64,000 nucleotides of DNA. Origin: Rhizobiaceae bacterium. Lineage in GTDB: Bacteria > Pseudomonadota > Alphaproteobacteria > Rhizobiales > Rhizobiaceae. The stretch lies in the NCBI GenBank assembly GCA_014238155.1, contig JABABQ010000002.1, positions 1 to 64,000 of the forward strand, read 5' to 3'. Shown here piece after piece: positions 52,423 through 62,642 of the stretch (positions within the stretch are counted from its first letter, which is position 1; each line of letters begins with the position of its first letter). Under the pieces are notes generated by a model. The model was not told the origin of the DNA and searched no databases. It saw nothing but the letters and a program-made list of their open reading frames with translations. The translations under genes and the position numbers were made by a program.

Positions 52423-53019
52423 ATGGATAAAGAACACGGCTCTAAAACCAGTTCTGCGCCTGTGCGTCTGGCCGATCGATTTGCCGCTTCGAGCAAGTTC
52501 CGTGACCTGTTTTCTTATGGCATGGATTTGGTAGAAGAAACTGCTGGCTTTCTGGATTCTGACGGCCGCGAAGCTGCAAGACACTTGCCCAAAACCGCTG
52601 CGACGGTCTATGGCGCTGAATCAATGAGATTGACGACACGGCTGATGCAGTTAGCCTCCTGGTTGCTGCTACAACGCGCCGTTGGCGAAGGCGAAATGAC
52701 AACCGAACAGGTCGTGACCGAAAAAAAGAATATTAAACTTCACCAGTTGAACACCCATATTGGTGGTCCGGGCTGGGACGAATTACCGCCGGATTTCGTC
52801 GACCTGATCGAACGCTCGGTCTCTCTGCAAAAACGTATCCAGCGACTTGATGCCGAAATTTACGGCAACCGCGGAAACCCAGAGGGCGACCCCGACAGCG
52901 GCCGCCACAATGACGGCGATGGCGGCGACATGTCCACCGAAGATCCGCAACAGACCAATCATGTCGCATCGCAACATGCTCTGCTGGAGACAGCATTTGA
53001 CCGTCGCTTCGAGAAATAA
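52423..53019 (+). CDS. DUF1465 family protein
   Basis: A 198-residue helical cytoplasmic protein of the alphaproteobacterial DUF1465 family. LADRFAASSKFRDLFSYGMDLVEETAGFLDSDGR at about 17-50, then YGAESMRLTTRLMQLASWLLLQRAV, are the characteristic segments; the tail after residue 150 is Asp/Gly-rich and variable. The frame is open from a TTG at 52405, but GGTGGA seven bases before the ATG at 52423 favours that start. Function is unknown; relatives have been linked to cell-cycle control. Confidence 0.83.
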   Translation: MDKEHGSKTSSAPVRLADRFAASSKFRDLFSYGMDLVEETAGFLDSDGREAARHLPKTAATVYGAESMRLTTRLMQLASWLLLQRAVGEGEMTTEQVVTEKKNIKLHQLNTHIGGPGWDELPPDFVDLIERSVSLQKRIQRLDAEIYGNRGNPEGDPDSGRHNDGDGGDMSTEDPQQTNHVASQHALLETAFDRRFEK

Positions 53020-53069
53020 AGACCTCTGAAAGCTATTTACTGGTTGACGTCAGAACTGGTCTATGGAGT

Positions 53070-55001
53070 TCAGTCAAATTTCGCAAAAGCGACGCGGGTC
53101 AACGCACGACCGCTGAAACGATCTGCTCTGAGCGCTAATCTAGCAGAGGCAAATCCCGCAGAATAAATCCGGTTGGGTACAATTTGTTGGGTACTCTGCC
53201 GGTAATTTGGAGCAGTCAGGGCGGCGGCAGGTCCGACGCGTGTGGACAGTGACACGGCCCATTTCTTGACTGAACCTCCGTCCAGATCACCTAGGCTCAG
53301 GGCATAGGCCTCATCCACAACCGGCGTATCGCCGCCGCTGGCAATGACCGCTGGCTGGTCGCTGCGGATTGGGTTTACCGACGGCAGGGGAACACGCAAC
53401 CTGTTTGCCGAAGCAGTGATCAGGTCTTCGCTTAGCGCCGGGCGCGATGATGGTGTCGTCGGATCGACCGGCTTTTCATGTGCAAATCGAGAACTGTCTA
53501 CGACTGGTTTGACACCACTTTCCGGCTGGTTGGATGGAACCAGAAAACTGACATTGCGGGGCGCAGATTGAGGGATTGCAGCAAGAGCCAGCTGGGTCAC
53601 TTGAGGCCTGTTAATCGGCCCGCTACCCGGGTTTTCGGCTGGTTTGCTCGGCACAGGTATGTACTTCAATGCCTCAGCAAGCTTGCTGTTGCTCTGCAAT
53701 TCCGCAGCCGTTTCGGCTGGTGTCTGTAATCTTCCGCGAGCCAGCGCTGTCTCTATTCTGGAATTCAAAGCGACCAATTCTGGCTGAGCACCGCGAGCAG
53801 CAATCGACGCCGGCGGGATCGTGGACTCTGGTATTTCCACAGACGGCCGAAGCCTTGCTGGTATAGCGGCAGGCGCGGCCAAGGCCAATTGGGTTGGAGC
53901 ACCAGCAACTTCCGGTGCAGATGCCACCGCTGCCAATGTTACAGCGGTATCGGTTGCAGGAGACTGTGGAGGACGTTGACGCGGCACAGCAATCCGGTCC
54001 AATTCGAGCTGCGCCTGAAGGATCTGTTCTTCATCGCTCGATTTTTTCTGCTGCTTGTCAGCCGCTTTATTCTCCAGCGAGAATGGATCCGGCCCGGTAG
54101 GTTTCGGACGCTTGCGTTGCAACGAAGCAGTTCTGATGGGTTTGGTCAGCTTTGGCCGTTTTGCTGCGCGACGGCGAGCAGCGGCGCCGCCTTCATCCTC
54201 GTCCGCATTGCTTGCATTGTTGTTAAACAGGCTGGCCAGGAGCGTTTTGCGAACCTTGGTCGTGCGGCGCGATCCGTCGGCATTGAGCCCTCTTTTCAGA
54301 TTTGCCTTGGCAACTCGGTAGCCCTTAAGCTGTTTGCCATTGGAGGGAACGTGAATTGTTTTACCTCTGGGGAAAACCCGCGACAATTGTGAATGGCTCA
54401 TTCGCGGCCAGTGACGCACGCTGCCGGTATCCAAATGGACAAACGAACCGGCATAATATCCAACTCCACCGCGATGCGCCTTCAGACCGAGCGACCTTAG
54501 CTTGGCCACGCTGACATCCTGCAGGAAAAAATCCAGCGCCTTGCCTCGGGTATGTTGGCTTTTTTTAGCCACTTTCCTGCCGCGCCGGCGCAACATATTA
54601 TTGGTGCGCGGGGATCTGTAACCTGAAATTACCTTAATCGGTTTGCGAGAACCACTCTTTTGATAAACTTCCCAAACCAGATCCAGCAATGCGGGATCCA
54701 TTTTGGTGGGCTCCTTGCGGCGCCAGTCGCGCAAAAACCTGTTGGCCTTTTTCAGTCCGCTGGGAATGTATTTGCCATTTTTCTTGAAGGTGAAGGTCAC
54801 ACTTTCCCTGGTATGGGTAAAATACATTTTCAAAGTTCTGGTTTCTGCACTGGCCGATGACCAAGACGCTGACGACGCAGCCAAAATCGAGATCAGGATC
54901 AGGTTGAATACAGCAAAATACAAAAAAACAGCGCGTTTCAGCGCCACTGCGCTGACAGGCAATGTCGGGCCGTCTTGGTGCTGAATACTTGCCGACTTCA
55001 T
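53070..55001 (-). CDS. DUF882/YcbK-like peptidase M15-fold protein with long proline-rich tail
   Basis: A 643-residue exported protein. After a hydrophobic signal or anchor (about 24-46) comes a DUF882 domain (about 58-205). Its metal-site motifs are VISGYRSPRTNNMLRRRG, SQHTRGKALDFFL (His and Asp) and GSFVHLDTGSVRHWP (His). This domain belongs to the D,D-/L,D-carboxypeptidase-like M15 group and probably acts on peptidoglycan. Residues from about 250 to the end are low-complexity, rich in Pro, Ala, Ser and Arg, with no recognisable domain. DUF882 proteins are often only 180-250 residues, so this tail is long. Confidence 0.85.
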   Translation of the reverse strand: MKSASIQHQDGPTLPVSAVALKRAVFLYFAVFNLILISILAASSASWSSASAETRTLKMYFTHTRESVTFTFKKNGKYIPSGLKKANRFLRDWRRKEPTKMDPALLDLVWEVYQKSGSRKPIKVISGYRSPRTNNMLRRRGRKVAKKSQHTRGKALDFFLQDVSVAKLRSLGLKAHRGGVGYYAGSFVHLDTGSVRHWPRMSHSQLSRVFPRGKTIHVPSNGKQLKGYRVAKANLKRGLNADGSRRTTKVRKTLLASLFNNNASNADEDEGGAAARRRAAKRPKLTKPIRTASLQRKRPKPTGPDPFSLENKAADKQQKKSSDEEQILQAQLELDRIAVPRQRPPQSPATDTAVTLAAVASAPEVAGAPTQLALAAPAAIPARLRPSVEIPESTIPPASIAARGAQPELVALNSRIETALARGRLQTPAETAAELQSNSKLAEALKYIPVPSKPAENPGSGPINRPQVTQLALAAIPQSAPRNVSFLVPSNQPESGVKPVVDSSRFAHEKPVDPTTPSSRPALSEDLITASANRLRVPLPSVNPIRSDQPAVIASGGDTPVVDEAYALSLGDLDGGSVKKWAVSLSTRVGPAAALTAPNYRQSTQQIVPNRIYSAGFASARLALRADRFSGRALTRVAFAKFD

Positions 55002-55245
55002 CGCGGATTAAAAGTGCCTTCAATACAATGCAACGGTCAAAATCTGATCCGCTAATTAGCCACCAAATTACTGCCGCATCATGGCGAAAAACTTGCCAAG
55101 CAATTGCGGTGAATTAATGGCGCGCACCATACTGCCCAATTCATGGTTAATATAGCGTTTCAACTGCTGGTGAAAAGTCCCGATCAGAATGGCTCCATCA
55201 AGACTTGTATATACCTAACCAACGGGGAAATATAGGGAAACTATC

Positions 55246-56760
55246 TTACGCTACGGCACTTTTCGAAGATTCGCGCGGCTCATTTGCGTCGATCCCGAGC
55301 TCTTTCAATTTGCGATAAAGCGTCGAACGACCAATTGCCAGACTGCGGGCAACACGCGTCATTCGGCCACCATGGTGATCAATGGCAAATCGGATCATGT
55401 CGGCTTCTACGTCCTGAAGCGTCCTCACATCACCCTGACCATCGAGTATGGGCAACAGATCGCAATCCGATTGATCCGTATTAGAGCCTGCAAATTCTTC
55501 TTCTGAGTTCATCTCGGGTCGAGACGGTAAATCGATGACTTTTGTTACGCTCAGACTGTTGTCAAGTTCCATTCCCGTAGCCATTGCAACCTGCGGAAAC
55601 TCATCCACCGTCAATTGCTTAGTGTCACACAATACAACGGCGCGAAATATCGTATTCTCCAACTGCCTGATATTACCAGGCCAATCATAGGCTTCCAACA
55701 TTGCCAGCGCATCATGGGTAATGCCGGATATATTGCGCCGACCTTCTTCAAGACAGATGCGCGCAGTAAAATGCTGGATCAGCGCCGAAATATCTGATTT
55801 TCGGGTGCGCAGAGCTGGGACGTTTATTGGAAATACGTGAAGACGGTAGTACAGGTCCTCTCTGAAGTGTCCTTCTTTAACCTGCTCTACCATGTCGCGA
55901 TTGGTTGCCGAAATCAGGCGAAAGTCGGTTTTTACCGGGCGCTTGGCGCCAACCGGATCGATTTCCCCCTCCTGAATAGCTCTAAGCAGTTTGACCTGCA
56001 GTTCAAGGGTCAGCTCCCCTACTTCATCGAGAAACAGCGTGCCGCCATCGGCTTCCTTAAACTTGCCGACATGGGACTGGGTTGCCCCGGTGAAAGCTCC
56101 CTTTTCGTGTCCAAAAAGTATGCTTTCCGCGAGATTTTCCGGCAATGCACCACAATTGACGGTAACAAACGGCTTACCCTGACGCTCACTGGCCCCTTGA
56201 ATGGCCTTTGCAAACACCTCTTTACCGACGCCGGATTCTCCTTCGATGAGGATAGGAATTGAGGTCCCTGCCCCGCGCAGACCCAGTTGCTTGGCTTTTA
56301 CCATAGCAGGGCTCGCGCCAATCATGTCGTCGAAATTGAAAGTTCCCTGAGACGTCTTGCGGATCTTTTTTACAACCTGCTCCATTGCGCCAACTTTCAA
56401 CGCGTTCTGGGCAGAAATTTTCAACCGTTCCATCGATACAGGCTTGACGCAGAAATCCACGGCTCCGGCCCGCACTGCGCTGACAACGGTATCGATCCCG
56501 GCTTTTGATGTCTGGACAATCACCGGTACTTCAATCTGCTTTTCGTGCAATACATTTAGCACGCCCATGCCATCGAGGCCGGGCATCACCAAATCCAGCA
56601 CGATCAAATCAATTCCCGGCTCCTGACCATTCTGCAACACCTCAAGCGCTTGTTCACCATCCTCGCTGGTGATTGCCCGGTATCCCATTTTATTGACGGA
56701 ATTTTCCAGAATACGGCGTTGTACCGGATCATCATCCACGATTAGAATTGTCTGATTCAT
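55246..56760 (-). CDS. Sigma-54-dependent response regulator (NtrC family, TacA-like)
   Basis: A 504-residue three-domain regulator. The receiver (about 1-120) has acidic Asp9/Asp10 and phosphoacceptor Asp56 in LIVLDLVMP. The AAA+ domain has Walker A GESGVGKE, the sigma-54 contact GAFTGA in HEKGAFTGATQ, Walker B GGTLFLDEVGEL and arginine fingers. The Fis-type HTH (RMTRVARSLAIGRSTLYRKLKELG) is near 460-485. Domain order and the opening MNQTILIVDDDPVQRRIL resemble TacA of Caulobacter, as I recall. No histidine kinase is adjacent, so its partner is unknown. Confidence 0.9.
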   Translation of the reverse strand: MNQTILIVDDDPVQRRILENSVNKMGYRAITSEDGEQALEVLQNGQEPGIDLIVLDLVMPGLDGMGVLNVLHEKQIEVPVIVQTSKAGIDTVVSAVRAGAVDFCVKPVSMERLKISAQNALKVGAMEQVVKKIRKTSQGTFNFDDMIGASPAMVKAKQLGLRGAGTSIPILIEGESGVGKEVFAKAIQGASERQGKPFVTVNCGALPENLAESILFGHEKGAFTGATQSHVGKFKEADGGTLFLDEVGELTLELQVKLLRAIQEGEIDPVGAKRPVKTDFRLISATNRDMVEQVKEGHFREDLYYRLHVFPINVPALRTRKSDISALIQHFTARICLEEGRRNISGITHDALAMLEAYDWPGNIRQLENTIFRAVVLCDTKQLTVDEFPQVAMATGMELDNSLSVTKVIDLPSRPEMNSEEEFAGSNTDQSDCDLLPILDGQGDVRTLQDVEADMIRFAIDHHGGRMTRVARSLAIGRSTLYRKLKELGIDANEPRESSKSAVA

Positions 56761-56926
56761 CTTGTTTCGCGACCCTGGCTTCCAAAATTCCTGATCTCAA
56801 AATGGCACAACCCGCTGAATGGTGGCTTAATGGCGACGACTAATAAATCGTTAACGGTGTGGCTGGCGACAATGCTAGGACCAAAATCGAAGCTTCAACC
56901 AATATCCGATTCGGCAGGAAATAATG

Positions 56927-58780
56927 ATGATTTGCCCAACTCAATCTGCAGCTAAAGTGGCTGCGGCTGAAGCAACTGGTGCGGCTTTATCGGAATTCGG
57001 TTCGCTGCCAGAATGGAATCTCGACGATTTGTATCCAGGCACAACTTCACTAGCCTTTCAAAGCGACTTCGACACCGCTGTGAAAAAAGCACAGCAATTT
57101 GAAACCCGCTACAAGGGCAAGTTGGCCGATCTGTTGTCTGACGGTGGCGATGAACTGGCAAAATCCGTTTCAGATTATGAAAAACTGGAAGAGGAACTTG
57201 GCCGCATTATTTCCTATGCTGGTTTGATTTATGCCGGGGATTCTGCAGACCCGGCAAATGGCAAGTTTTATGGAGACGTGCAGGAACGACTAACTGTTGC
57301 TGGTAGTCACCTTCTGTTTTTCACACTTGAAATCAACCAATTGACAGATTCGGCGATAAAAAAGGCGATTTCCACCAGCGAAAAACTGGCCTATTACGAG
57401 CCTTGGCTAACAGATTTGCGGCTCGACAAGCCGTACCAGCTGGAAGACCAGCTTGAGCGTCTGTTTCTGGAAAAATCTTCCACCAGCGCTTCCGCATTCA
57501 ACCGCCTGTTTGATGAAACGATGTCGGATCTGCGGTTCAATATCGATGGCGAAGAAGACGAGTTGGCAATAGAACTCGTGCTAAACCGCCTTCAGGACAA
57601 GTCGGGCGACGTTCGTAAATCAGCTTCCGACGCCCTGACCAAAACGTTCGCGGGCAATATTCGACTTTTTACCCTGATCACCAACACGCTGGCCAAGGAC
57701 AAGCAAATAAGCGACAGCTGGCGCGGGTTTGAAGACGTGGCCGAATCCCGTCACCTGGCCAATCGGGTTGAGCCACCGGTTGTTGATGCCCTCGTTGCAG
57801 CGGTTGAGGATGCCTTCCCACGAATATCCCACCGCTATTACAAGATGAAGGCGAATTGGATGGGCATGGACGTGCTCAATCACTGGGACCGCAATGCGCC
57901 GCTACCCGAAGGCCCTCAACGGATCATCAAATGGGACGAGGCACGGCAAACTGTATTACAGGCCTATAAGGGCTTTGCCCCCTCGATGGCGGATATTGCT
58001 GCTGAGTTTTTCGACAAAAACTGGATCGATGCCCCCGTCAGACCGGGCAAATCTCCAGGAGCATTTGCTCATCCGACTGTGCCATCGGCGCATCCCTACA
58101 TTCTGCTGAATTACCAGGGTAAGCCGCGCGATGTGATGACGTTGGCCCACGAACTTGGCCACGGAGTGCATCAGGTTCTCGCTGCAGGTCAGGGTCCGTT
58201 GATGGCATCAACACCATTGACGCTTGCAGAGACCGCCAGCGTGTTCGGTGAAATGCTGACATTTCGTTCGCTGCTTGATCAGGCAGTATCAGCGCAGGAA
58301 CGCAAGTCGATGCTGGCAGCCAAAGTTGAAGACATGATCAATACGGTTGTCCGGCAAATTGCGTTTTACCTGTTTGAACGCAAGGTTCACGAAGAAAGAC
58401 GCAACGGAGAACTGACCAGCAAACAGATCTGTGATTGCTGGATGTCGGTGCAGGAAGCCAGCCTTGGACCGGCGGTTCGCCTTGGTCCGGGTTATGAAAC
58501 ATTCTGGACCTATATTCCCCATTTCATCCACTCACCATTTTACGTTTATGCCTATGCATTTGGTGATTGCCTGGTGAATTCCCTTTACTCGGTTTATCAA
58601 AATTCGGAGTCTGGATTTCAGGATAAATATTTTGACATGCTAAGAGCCGGCGGGTCGAAACATCACTCTCAATTGCTGGCCCCATTCGGCCTCGATGCCA
58701 GCGCCCCGGCATTCTGGACCAAAGGCCTGTCGGTGATTGAGGGCCTGATCGATGAATTGGAAGCGATTGAAGTGGACTAA
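56927..58780 (+). CDS. pepF: M3-family oligoendopeptidase F
   Basis: A 617-residue cytoplasmic zinc metallopeptidase. The M3 motif LAHELGHGVHQ (about 406-416) supplies the HExxH zinc ligands and catalytic Glu; the third ligand Glu follows in LAETASVFGEML. The N-terminal part LPEWNLDDLYPG and the PepF-type C-terminus (GLSVIEGLIDELE) are typical. It degrades short peptides. Two ATGs adjoin at 56924 and 56927; AGGAA is better spaced for the second. An NtrC-type gene diverges upstream. Confidence 0.93.
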   Translation: MICPTQSAAKVAAAEATGAALSEFGSLPEWNLDDLYPGTTSLAFQSDFDTAVKKAQQFETRYKGKLADLLSDGGDELAKSVSDYEKLEEELGRIISYAGLIYAGDSADPANGKFYGDVQERLTVAGSHLLFFTLEINQLTDSAIKKAISTSEKLAYYEPWLTDLRLDKPYQLEDQLERLFLEKSSTSASAFNRLFDETMSDLRFNIDGEEDELAIELVLNRLQDKSGDVRKSASDALTKTFAGNIRLFTLITNTLAKDKQISDSWRGFEDVAESRHLANRVEPPVVDALVAAVEDAFPRISHRYYKMKANWMGMDVLNHWDRNAPLPEGPQRIIKWDEARQTVLQAYKGFAPSMADIAAEFFDKNWIDAPVRPGKSPGAFAHPTVPSAHPYILLNYQGKPRDVMTLAHELGHGVHQVLAAGQGPLMASTPLTLAETASVFGEMLTFRSLLDQAVSAQERKSMLAAKVEDMINTVVRQIAFYLFERKVHEERRNGELTSKQICDCWMSVQEASLGPAVRLGPGYETFWTYIPHFIHSPFYVYAYAFGDCLVNSLYSVYQNSESGFQDKYFDMLRAGGSKHHSQLLAPFGLDASAPAFWTKGLSVIEGLIDELEAIEVD

Positions 58781-58874
58781 GTTTGTTCAATTTTACTATA
58801 ATTTTAATCTGACCGCGCCATAGTATAATCTAAATGTCCGCCTAGAGCGGCACAGCAGACCCGGAGTGTTTAAC

Positions 58875-59270
58875 ATGCGTCACATTCAACTCATCTTAGT
58901 TTGTCTGACTTCAATCGCCCTGCTGACGGCGTGTCAAACGAATACTTCGCGTTCCAGGACCGGAATCGAAGGGTCACTGACCCCTAATCCCAGTGCCGTG
59001 CTCAACGGGACCTGGCTGCCGACCGACGAAGCCGCAAAAGGCGTGTATGTGGCGGATTTCCGGGATGGCGAATTCGTTTCTCGCTCGCCAAGCTCAGACA
59101 AGCAACTGGCAATAGGCAAATATGTCATTGTTTCCGACAAGGTCATCAACCTTGAATTCGTCGGCGCAGCAACCAATACGGCAGTGAAAGCCAAGTGTGA
59201 TCGACTGAGTGAAGACACGATGTATTGTGTGCCAACGGTGGGATCACCCTTCAATCTGAAAAGATCCTGA
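58875..59270 (+). CDS. Omp10-like outer-membrane lipoprotein
   Basis: A 131-residue lipoprotein. The signal and lipobox (ILVCLTSIALLTAC) place the lipidated Cys near residue 20. The mature part LNGTWLPTDEAAKGVYVADFRDGEF and the two later cysteines (AKCDRLSEDTMYCVP) resemble the Omp10 lipoproteins of Brucella and relatives. GGAG nine bases before the ATG at 58875 is preferred over a GTG at 58866. The role is unknown beyond the envelope. Confidence 0.78.
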   Translation: MRHIQLILVCLTSIALLTACQTNTSRSRTGIEGSLTPNPSAVLNGTWLPTDEAAKGVYVADFRDGEFVSRSPSSDKQLAIGKYVIVSDKVINLEFVGAATNTAVKAKCDRLSEDTMYCVPTVGSPFNLKRS

Positions 59271-59386
59271 TTTTTCACCGTTAAGTGAGGCAAATTTGGC
59301 AACCTTCTCTTGCCCAATCGCACTGCGTTGGTCTATTTGTCAATTAAGGATTATGGCTCACGCCACACCAATAAAGAGCGAAACTT

Positions 59387-59608
59387 ATGGCTGATCAATC
59401 ATATGAACTGAATGAAGAGGGAGCTCCGATGAACTACCCTCAGCATGAACAGACCTATTCCATGTTCCTGCTTCTCACAAAATGGAGCATTTTGTTTAAT
59501 GTGGCACTTCTGCTTGCCATGGCAGTCGGCTTTTTCATGGGCGGCGGACTGATCGGCGGAACTCTGGTTTTCATCGTTTTGATGATTTTGGCAAAAACCC
59601 TCGCCTAG
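59387..59608 (+). CDS. aa3-type cytochrome c oxidase subunit IV
   Basis: A 73-residue small membrane protein. The segment MNYPQHEQTYSMFLLLTKWS followed by two close hydrophobic stretches (FNVALLLAMAVGFFMGGG and GGTLVFIVLMILAKTLA) matches the bacterial aa3 oxidase subunit IV family (PF07835). It associates with the oxidase core, although the main cox genes are not in this window. Confidence 0.88.
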   Translation: MADQSYELNEEGAPMNYPQHEQTYSMFLLLTKWSILFNVALLLAMAVGFFMGGGLIGGTLVFIVLMILAKTLA

Positions 59609-59637
59609 AGCAATTGAGTGTTCGACGACAGTGCTTG

Positions 59638-60462
59638 TCAGGCACCCCTTGTTCGTTTCATGCCGTCTTTTGCCGGGCCATACCTTGGATCAAGGGCCGC
59701 GGCTCTGGCATAACTCTTAAACGCACGTTTCTTTTGTCCGCGCTGTTCGTAAACCAATGCCTGGTTCGTCCAGGCTTCAGCATAATTGGGATTGAGTTTC
59801 AGCGCCGTGTTAAAATCATCCAGAGCATTGTCGAGCGCACCCATTGCCAGATACGAAAGGCCGCGGCCGTTATAGGGCTCGGGGCGTTGATCTTCAAATG
59901 AAAGCGCCTTTGAAAAATCTTCAATTGCGGCTGAATGGTTTCGTTGACGCTGCAATAACAGGCCGCGTCGGTGATATGCGCGCGGATTGGTTGTTCCCAG
60001 CCGGATGGCGCGTTGGTAATCGCGCAGTGCCGATTGAGGCCGGTTGGCCTGATCATAAACATCGCCACGACCAATATAGGCTTCTGAATAATTCGGGTTG
60101 ATTGCCAGCGCCGCATTGTAATCTCGCGCCGCACTTTTGTATTTGCCGGTGTTCTTATACATCAGCGCACGGTTGGAATAGGCCTGATAAAATCGACGGT
60201 TTAAGCTGATTGCCCGATTGAAATCTTCCAGCGCCTCATCGTAAAGCCCGGCGCGGCCATAGGCGGACCCACGCACATTATATGCTTCAGGATCTCTTGG
60301 ATTCCGCTCAACAACACGAGTCAGGGAAGAAATATTTTCTTCTGATCCCTGCTCCTTTTCAATGCTCAAGCCGCGCACACTATTGGAAGTGGTGCAACCG
60401 CCTATCATCACCGCAGCTGCCAAAGCGCCCGTGATTATCAACCAGCGGAAGTTTTTTGACAT
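59638..60462 (-). CDS. TPR-repeat lipoprotein
   Basis: A 274-residue exported lipoprotein. WLIITGALAAAVMIGGC gives a lipobox with Cys near residue 23. The rest is a run of about six TPR units, each with the pattern AYxNRGxxYxxxGxxxxAxxDFxxAIxLxP: RGSAYGRAGLYDEALEDF, RALMYKNTGKYKSAARDY, RGDVYDQANRPQSALRDY and so on. Such proteins scaffold envelope complexes. The upstream open frame to 60504 lacks a ribosome site; the start at 60462 directly precedes the signal peptide. Confidence 0.9.
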   Translation of the reverse strand: MSKNFRWLIITGALAAAVMIGGCTTSNSVRGLSIEKEQGSEENISSLTRVVERNPRDPEAYNVRGSAYGRAGLYDEALEDFNRAISLNRRFYQAYSNRALMYKNTGKYKSAARDYNAALAINPNYSEAYIGRGDVYDQANRPQSALRDYQRAIRLGTTNPRAYHRRGLLLQRQRNHSAAIEDFSKALSFEDQRPEPYNGRGLSYLAMGALDNALDDFNTALKLNPNYAEAWTNQALVYEQRGQKKRAFKSYARAAALDPRYGPAKDGMKRTRGA

Positions 60463-60662
60463 TTGGTGTTCCTGCCCTCTTCGACAATTTGGTGGCTCAA
60501 TCATTTTGAATATTCAACACCAAAAAAGTCCTACCCGGTATGCTGACATACGAAAAAGGCGCCCGATAATAAATCGGCCACCCCCATAACTAATATATCC
60601 GAATTTCGGCGAAACCGCGGCACCCAACAAAGATGCCAGACAGGGCTTCGACTTAGTTTGAT

Positions 60663-60887
60663 CTAACGGGAAGGTTTTCCCGGGATCAAACCTTCACGCT
60701 GCGCGTGTTTGCGAGCCAATTTGCGCGCACGGCGCACGGCTTCAGCCTTTTCACGGGCACGCTTTTCAGAAGGTTTTTCGTAAAAGTTCCGCAGTTTCAT
60801 TTCACGGAACACGCCCTCACGCTGCAGCTTCTTTTTCAGAGCGCGGAGAGCTTGATCAACATTGTTGTCACGAACGACGACTTGCAC
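60663..60887 (-). CDS. rpsU: 30S ribosomal protein S21
   Basis: A 74-residue, strongly basic protein starting [20 protein letters not shown], with [26 protein letters not shown] in the middle. This is S21 of the bacterial small ribosomal subunit. The length is typical for alphaproteobacteria. It is a single-gene unit between the TPR lipoprotein and purEK genes, an order I associate with Hyphomicrobiales. Confidence 0.97.
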   Translation of the reverse strand: MQVVVRDNNVDQALRALKKKLQREGVFREMKLRNFYEKPSEKRAREKAEAVRRARKLARKHAQREGLIPGKPSR

Positions 60888-61066
60888 GGGCTTTTCCCAT
60901 CATTATGATTTTATTTTCAGAGATCTGGTTTGTGCTCAGAAATTTTAAATTCTACTGGCAAAAAACAAGGCTCTCGGAACCCACTAGGGAACCGACTGAA
61001 ACTGATTTACTCAAACTGCACGGCTTTGTCCAGCATTGATTTTGATGTTGCCAAGGAATTGTCGGG

Positions 61067-62158
61067 CTAAAAAACCCTTGTAACATGCCCCATTTTGCGG
61101 CCCGGACGGACCTGGTTTTTGCCATAGAGTGTGACTTGAGAAGCAGGTTCTGACAAATACGCCGCGATTTGCGTACCCTCATCTCCAAGCAAATTTATCA
61201 TTTCACAATCATGGTAGCGCTGAACAGAACCCAGAGCATGACCTGAAACCGCCCGAATGTGATTTTCAAACTGCGAAGTTGCACACGCTTCACGTGTCCA
61301 GTGACCGGAATTGTGTACCCGCGGGGCAAATTCGTTGATCAGCAAACCCGCATCGGCCTGAAAAAACTCCACCCCGATGACACCGACATAATCCAGTGCA
61401 TCCAGCAAGGTGATCGCCATCTGGCGGGCTCGTTCTGCCAATTGATTGTCCAATCTGGCAGGGACCGTTGAACGGCGCAAAATTCCGGTCTCGTGAATAT
61501 TGGTAGACGGGTCGTAAGCACACGTTTTTCCATCAGCTGAACGGGCAGCAATGACCGAAAATTCACTGTCAAAGTTGATCAAACGCTCCAACACAAATGG
61601 GCCGGTTCCCAATTGCTGAAAAACAGATTGCGCCTCGTCAACGGATACATCTGCTGAGGTAAAAACATGCTGGCCTTTGCCATCATATCCAAACCGTCGG
61701 GTTTTAAGCACACCACCACCAAATTGCTCTAGAGCCTCAATCAGGTCTGGTGGGGTCTCAACGTTGCGAAAATCGGCAACTTCAAGTCCGGCCTGCTGCA
61801 AAAACTGCTTCTCCAGCAATCGGTCCTGAGAAACTTCCAATGCTTTAGCTGGAGGATAAAGAGGTACGCGACTTGTCAGATGGTCGGCTGCCGAAAGCGG
61901 CACGTTTTCAAACTCGTAGGTAACAACATCGCTAGCATCCGCCAAATCCTCCAATGCGGCTTCGTCATCATAAGCTGCGACTATATGTCGACTGCAGGTT
62001 TGCGCCGCCGGGCAATCTGTTCCCGGTTCGAGCACAATGGTGCGGAAGCCCAAACGCGCCGCGCTACCTGCCAGCATTCGAGCGAGTTGCCCACCACCTA
62101 TAATGCCAATCGTGGAATTTGGTGGCAGCGACGTCGTCAGAGTTCTGGCCTCAGTCAA
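61067..62158 (-). CDS. purK: 5-(carboxyamino)imidazole ribonucleotide synthase PurK
   Basis: A 363-residue ATP-grasp enzyme converting AIR and bicarbonate to N5-CAIR in purine synthesis. [23 protein letters not shown] (about 16-38) opens the PreATP-grasp fold; [14 protein letters not shown] and [17 protein letters not shown] are the family motifs. The frame is open upstream to 62287, but AGGGAGG at about 62164-62172 sits six bases before a TTG at 62158, giving a usual length and an eight-base overlap with purE. An ATG at 62179 lies upstream of that ribosome site and is less likely. Confidence 0.92.
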   Translation of the reverse strand: MTEARTLTTSLPPNSTIGIIGGGQLARMLAGSAARLGFRTIVLEPGTDCPAAQTCSRHIVAAYDDEAALEDLADASDVVTYEFENVPLSAADHLTSRVPLYPPAKALEVSQDRLLEKQFLQQAGLEVADFRNVETPPDLIEALEQFGGGVLKTRRFGYDGKGQHVFTSADVSVDEAQSVFQQLGTGPFVLERLINFDSEFSVIAARSADGKTCAYDPSTNIHETGILRRSTVPARLDNQLAERARQMAITLLDALDYVGVIGVEFFQADAGLLINEFAPRVHNSGHWTREACATSQFENHIRAVSGHALGSVQRYHDCEMINLLGDEGTQIAAYLSEPASQVTLYGKNQVRPGRKMGHVTRVF

Positions 62159-62642
62159 TCGGGGCCTCCCTAACCGCATCGGTTTGAGCGCTGCGATAGG
62201 CCTCGAGCCTGTCGGCCAATTGTTGATCGGACAGCGCCAAGACCGCGGCTGCCAACAAGGCGGCGTTTGCAGCCCCTGCCTGGCCAATGGCCAATGTGCC
62301 CACAGGAATGCCGGCTGGCATTTGCACGATGGACAAAAGGCTGTCTTTGCCGGACAAGGCCTTTGATTGGACGGGAACCCCCAATACCGGCAATGGAGTC
62401 AACGCCGCCACCATACCAGGAAGATGAGCAGCTCCCCCCGCACCAGCAATTATCACTTTGAATCCATTGTCTTTTGCCGACTTGGCAAACGCCACCATGC
62501 GATCCGGAGTGCGATGGGCAGACACAATTTTCGCTTCATAACTCACGTCAAGTTTGTCAAGAATATCGGCGGCATGTTTCATCGTCGGCCAATCCGACTG
62601 GCTGCCCATGATGACGGCGACTGATGGTCTGTCCTGGGTCAT
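62151..62642 (-). CDS. purE: N5-carboxyaminoimidazole ribonucleotide mutase PurE
   Basis: A 163-residue class I Pur[17 protein letters not shown] (about 9-24), SAHRTPDRM (His near 43) and [14 protein letters not shown] are the active-site segments. It converts N5-CAIR made by PurK to CAIR. It overlaps the small YdcH-like gene upstream (ATGA) and purK downstream. Confidence 0.96.
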   Translation of the reverse strand: MTQDRPSVAVIMGSQSDWPTMKHAADILDKLDVSYEAKIVSAHRTPDRMVAFAKSAKDNGFKVIIAGAGGAAHLPGMVAALTPLPVLGVPVQSKALSGKDSLLSIVQMPAGIPVGTLAIGQAGAANAALLAAAVLALSDQQLADRLEAYRSAQTDAVREAPID

